This document shows positions 61,641 to 64,000 of a DNA stretch of 64,000 nt, piece by piece. The translations under genes and the position numbers were made by a program. The stretch's first letter is position 1; each line of letters begins with the position of its first letter. The notes beneath the pieces are model-generated. The model was not told where the DNA came from and ran no database searches. It saw only the letters and a program-made list of their open reading frames with translations. This stretch comes from a candidate division LCP-89 bacterium B3_LCP (lineage in GTDB: Bacteria; Electryoneota; B3-LCP), in assembly GCA_005223185.1 (NCBI GenBank), contig NJBN01000006.1, forward strand, positions 199,022 to 263,021, written 5' to 3'.

Positions 61641-61906
61641 ATTGTGTATCTTCCCACAGCAGAGCTATAGGGCACCCAGCGACAGACACAAATGTCTGTC
61701 CTCCGGTTGTGTTTGGTGAGTTAGCACTGTAGTATTTGTATCTAAAAGGGGGTGAAAACTGAGAGTTTTTAAAATCAAGTAATGAAGTCGCATGAGGAAA
61801 CATATTCAGGAGAAATAGAACTTAAACTATGGGATAACAAGTCAGATGCTTTGTGATCCACGTCACAATCTTCAAATACCTACTTCACGAATTCAGGCAT
61901 TGACGC

Positions 61907-63772
61907 TCAGTTGACTATGATTAACTTATCCCTCTCTATCATACCATTGAAGTGGATATTAACGATATAAACTCCCGATGATAAATTAGTTCCGTCGATA
62001 TTCACCTGGTGTTTCCCGGCAGAATACCAGCTCTGCCTGCAGAGTTCGATGATGCCAGCAGTACAGTTTTCCCCCAGGATATTATAAATTTCGATCATCA
62101 CCTGACCTGCAGATGGCAGTTCAAACTGAATGGTGGTTGTCGAATTTGCGCTTGAAAAACATGAGAGGTTGAGATGACTTCTATTATCATCAGCTTCAGG
62201 TTGAGCGGGAATTAGCTGATTGTATGCAGATGAATTAGAGAGTGGATCAGAAGCATGCAAAAAGGAATTACACGTGTCTTTCGTGAAAGGAAAACTCGCT
62301 GTTGATATAATTGAATCCGGATATAAACCGGTGTGGAGGAAATACCTGTAAAAGCCTGGGGGCGCTGAAGCAGGTATTTCCTGAGAAAGCTGCCTGATTA
62401 TACTGTATGCCGGTGGTATGGTTCGGTTCTGAAGTAATACCGTGGGGCCGTAAATACTACCGCCAGGCAAAATGACTTCCGCCCATAAATCGAAAGTTAA
62501 TTCAAGAGCAGTGTTGTTAGATAATGCCGCGGTTGCTTCTATTGTACCGCCTGTATAAGGGATAACAACCGGTGTAGATATAGGGTTGCATATAATATTT
62601 AGTGACGGATCAGCTAAACGCACCAACCAGACGTCCAAAGCGCCGGCGCCAAGAGAATTCGTATGCCCGGTAGCTATGTACCCTCCTTCTCTAATTTGCT
62701 GGATACATTGACCATGATCGAACCCGCTCCCCCCAACCGGAAGGTTCCATTCTTCTATCCCACAGTAGTCGGTCTTCACCATCCAGAAATCACATTCGCC
62801 GGCTCCGAATGAATAACACCACCCGGATAAAATAAATCCACCGTCTATTGTTTGTTGTAGAGAATAACAACAGTCGCAGGCATATCCTCCATACGCATTA
62901 CTCCATTCGAGATCGCCGTTGTTACCAGTTTTGACTAACCAGAAATCGCATCCGCCTGAACCGAATGACCAGGTACAGCCAGCCAGAGCGATACCTCCGT
63001 CGTCGCACAGTTGCATACTATGAGTAAAGTCATTTTCCAGCCCACCAAACGTTCTGTTCCACTGTTCAATTCCGGCAGCGTCCGTTTTCACCAGCCAGAA
63101 ATCATAACCGCCACTTCCGAAGGATGCAGTCGAACCAGCCATTAAATAACCGCCATCACCCGTCTGACAAACCGCATGACAATAATCAGCCTGAGAACCT
63201 CCAAAGGTACGGTACCAGCGGACGCTCCCTATTTCATCAGTTTTAACCAGCAGAAAATCTCGATTGCCTGCGCCGAGTGATGTGGTTTCACCGGCAATAA
63301 TATATCCGCCATCATCGGTCTGCTGTACAGCATGACCCTTATCATCCGAATTACCTCCGAAAGTCTCTCTCCATTGTTCAATACCGCAGGAATCAGTTTT
63401 TAGCAGGCATAAATCCGCATTAATTCCGGAAAGTGAGTTGGATAGTCCCGTACATATAAAACCGCCATCAGAAGTTATCTGCACATCGTGAAACAGTAGA
63501 TCTCCTGTGCCAGCATAGTGCCGCGTCCAGCTTTCTTCACCGTAAGGATCGGTTTTGACCAATAGGCCCTGGTAGAAAGTGGAGTCGGGCGGTTTAGTAT
63601 ATCCCGCAATGATGAAACCGCTGCCAGAAGTCTGTCGCACACGGATACCAACATCATTACCGGCGCTGCCAAACGTGTTCGTCCACAGCGTATCAGGTGG
63701 GTCAGCGTAGGAATTCAGTAGAGGAAAACCTAAACTTAAAAGCAGCGCTATTTTCAATCCGGAAGAATTCAT
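61907..63772 (-). CDS. Secreted seven-repeat beta-propeller-like protein with a divergent sorting domain
   Basis: 621 residues. A signal peptide ends near SYA (23). Seven repeats of the QTxDGGYIIAG type (QTSGSGFIIAG, ITSDGGFICTG, QTDDGGYIIAG, QTGDGGYLMAG, LCDDGGIALAG, QTIDGGFILSG, QIREGGYIATG) span about 45-385, each followed by DFWLVKTD and EQWNRTFGG, as in the gene at 39255. An IPYTGGTIEATA domain follows. The final ~80 residues have the sorting-domain layout (TTTIQFELPSAGQVMIEIYN ... LSSGVYIVNI) but lack the PNPFNP motif and end DKLIIVN. Export by T9SS is likely but less certain than for its neighbours. Confidence 0.83.
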   Translation of the reverse strand: MNSSGLKIALLLSLGFPLLNSYADPPDTLWTNTFGSAGNDVGIRVRQTSGSGFIIAGYTKPPDSTFYQGLLVKTDPYGEESWTRHYAGTGDLLFHDVQITSDGGFICTGLSNSLSGINADLCLLKTDSCGIEQWRETFGGNSDDKGHAVQQTDDGGYIIAGETTSLGAGNRDFLLVKTDEIGSVRWYRTFGGSQADYCHAVCQTGDGGYLMAGSTASFGSGGYDFWLVKTDAAGIEQWNRTFGGLENDFTHSMQLCDDGGIALAGCTWSFGSGGCDFWLVKTGNNGDLEWSNAYGGYACDCCYSLQQTIDGGFILSGWCYSFGAGECDFWMVKTDYCGIEEWNLPVGGSGFDHGQCIQQIREGGYIATGHTNSLGAGALDVWLVRLADPSLNIICNPISTPVVIPYTGGTIEATAALSNNTALELTFDLWAEVILPGGSIYGPTVLLQNRTIPPAYSIIRQLSQEIPASAPPGFYRYFLHTGLYPDSIISTASFPFTKDTCNSFLHASDPLSNSSAYNQLIPAQPEADDNRSHLNLSCFSSANSTTTIQFELPSAGQVMIEIYNILGENCTAGIIELCRQSWYSAGKHQVNIDGTNLSSGVYIVNIHFNGMIERDKLIIVN

Positions 63773-63798
63773 GATAATTCCAAAAGTCGGCTCTTTAC

Positions 63799-63827
63799 AA
63801 TATAATACATGAAAGAGGAAATATCAA
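63799..63827 (-). promoter_or_regulatory. Promoter of the propeller-protein gene
   Basis: On the minus strand, TTGATA (63822-63827), a 17-bp spacer and TATATT (63799-63804) lie 26 bp before the ATG at 63772. Confidence 0.65.
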
Positions 63828-63873
63828 GTGATAAGATTATATTGAGCATGTTTTATTCTTGAGATAAGTGCAC

Positions 63874-63906
63874 AAAAAAAGAGGCTGACCTATAAAAGTC
63901 AGCCTC
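63874..63906 (-). terminator. Terminator of the gene entering from the right edge
   Basis: A nine-pair stem (GAGGCTGAC / GTCAGCCTC, 63881-63889 with 63898-63906) is followed, on the minus strand, by seven T. It terminates the partial gene ending at 63928. Confidence 0.85.
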
Positions 63907-63927
63907 GTGTAGTGCGAAGTGTAAAAA

Positions 63928-64000
63928 TTACTTCATCAGGATCATCTTGCCTGTGTAGTTGTATTCGCCAGCTTCCAGACGATACAGATAGACGCCTGAA
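63928..64000 (-). CDS. C-terminal end of a further T9SS sorting-domain protein
   Basis: Only the last 24 codons are in the window: SGVYLYRLEAGEYNYTGKMI followed by LMK and a TAA. This is the terminal strand pair of a type A sorting domain, so another secreted protein lies to the right. Confidence 0.85.
   Translation of the reverse strand, partial: SGVYLYRLEAGEYNYTGKMILMK

Larger units (their letters stand above)
61424..61906. other. 483-bp intergenic region filled with hairpins
   Basis: No credible gene. It holds the promoter at 61430, a ten-pair hairpin (AGGGCAGGGG / CCCCTGCCCT, 61493-61517), a REP-like element (61553-61640) and an eight-pair hairpin (GACAGACA / TGTCTGTC, 61681-61700). The remainder shows nothing recognisable. 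Confidence 0.7.

Noticed and set aside
61600-61803. A 67-residue minus-strand frame in the hairpin-rich gap
   Set aside because: It runs through the REP-like palindrome and has no ribosome-binding site or protein-like pattern.
1-64000. A variant genetic code in which UGA is a sense codon
   Set aside because: Several well-recognised genes (for example priA) end at TGA at the expected protein length, so UGA is a normal stop.

Overview
The window looks like a chromosomal segment from an uncultured, Gram-negative-type bacterium of the broad Fibrobacteres-Chlorobi-Bacteroidetes (FCB) / candidate-phylum neighbourhood. The evidence is eleven complete genes, plus one cut by the right edge, for secreted proteins whose C-termini have the layout of type 9 secretion (T9SS) sorting domains (most carry a PNPFNP-type motif and end in a short K-M-V-L-x-K-like tail). 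There is also a PorV/PorQ-like outer-membrane protein and a bacillithiol gene (bshC). I cannot fix the phylum from sequence alone. I saw no rRNA, tRNA, CRISPR array, prophage or insertion sequence.

Layout. 1-3348 (-): pyruvate/2-oxoacid:ferredoxin oxidoreductase genes porG, a GltD-PorD fusion, a GNAT acetyltransferase and porA (cut by the left edge). 3408-4520 (-) radical SAM protein, divergent from priA (4752-7004), then HD phosphohydrolase, peptidase MA-like protein and the PorV-like protein. 9808-11551: ECF sigma factor, zinc-finger anti-sigma and Spy-like periplasmic protein. 11665-14319: methyltransferase, bshC and a stand-alone RAM-domain protein. 14528-20209: three secreted sorting-domain proteins, including a peptidylarginine-deiminase homologue and an M14 carboxypeptidase. 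20339-21226: CCA-transferase-like enzyme. 21368-24001: an AT-rich two-gene restriction-modification islet. 24254-25961: pyrimidine salvage cdd-udk-tdk, followed by a DVU0298-like HEAT protein. 26635-29657 (-): membrane/TPR protein, cNMP-binding protein and a small protein. 29941-31491: RACo-like ferredoxin/ASKHA protein. 38999-31512 (-): fba-glgP-glgX-AspT/YidE transporter operon. 39255-48002: five-gene operon of secreted beta-propeller/beta-helix proteins. 48085-50055 (-): homoaconitase-like enzyme. 50344-56175: secreted M3 peptidase, two POT peptide transporters and a flavin reductase. 56259-64000: four more sorting-domain proteins (one cut by the edge) on the minus strand and one B12/radical SAM protein.

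The most unusual signal is in the five-gene secreted operon. Two paralogous beta-helix genes (43037-44479 and 46437-48002) are each interrupted by exactly one in-frame TGA, at equivalent places and within the same 12-mer GGTTGAGGCAGC. Both keep a long intact reading frame beyond it that encodes the rest of the helix and the sorting domain. Both can fold a five-base-pair hairpin with a near-identical 7-nt loop (GGGATCY) at a similar distance after the TGA. UGA recoding (selenocysteine, or Trp/other readthrough) is the leading hypothesis; it is not proven here, because no selenium genes lie in the window.

Other notable signals are: a ~110-residue domain (IPAxGGSFDF type) placed before the sorting domain in nine otherwise unrelated secreted proteins; an in-frame palindromic repeat inserted into one sorting domain; recent DNA exchange between neighbouring secreted-protein genes; and a recurrent promoter with the -10 hexamer TATATT 17 bp after a TTGA-type -35, in two places directly against an ATG, suggesting leaderless transcripts.
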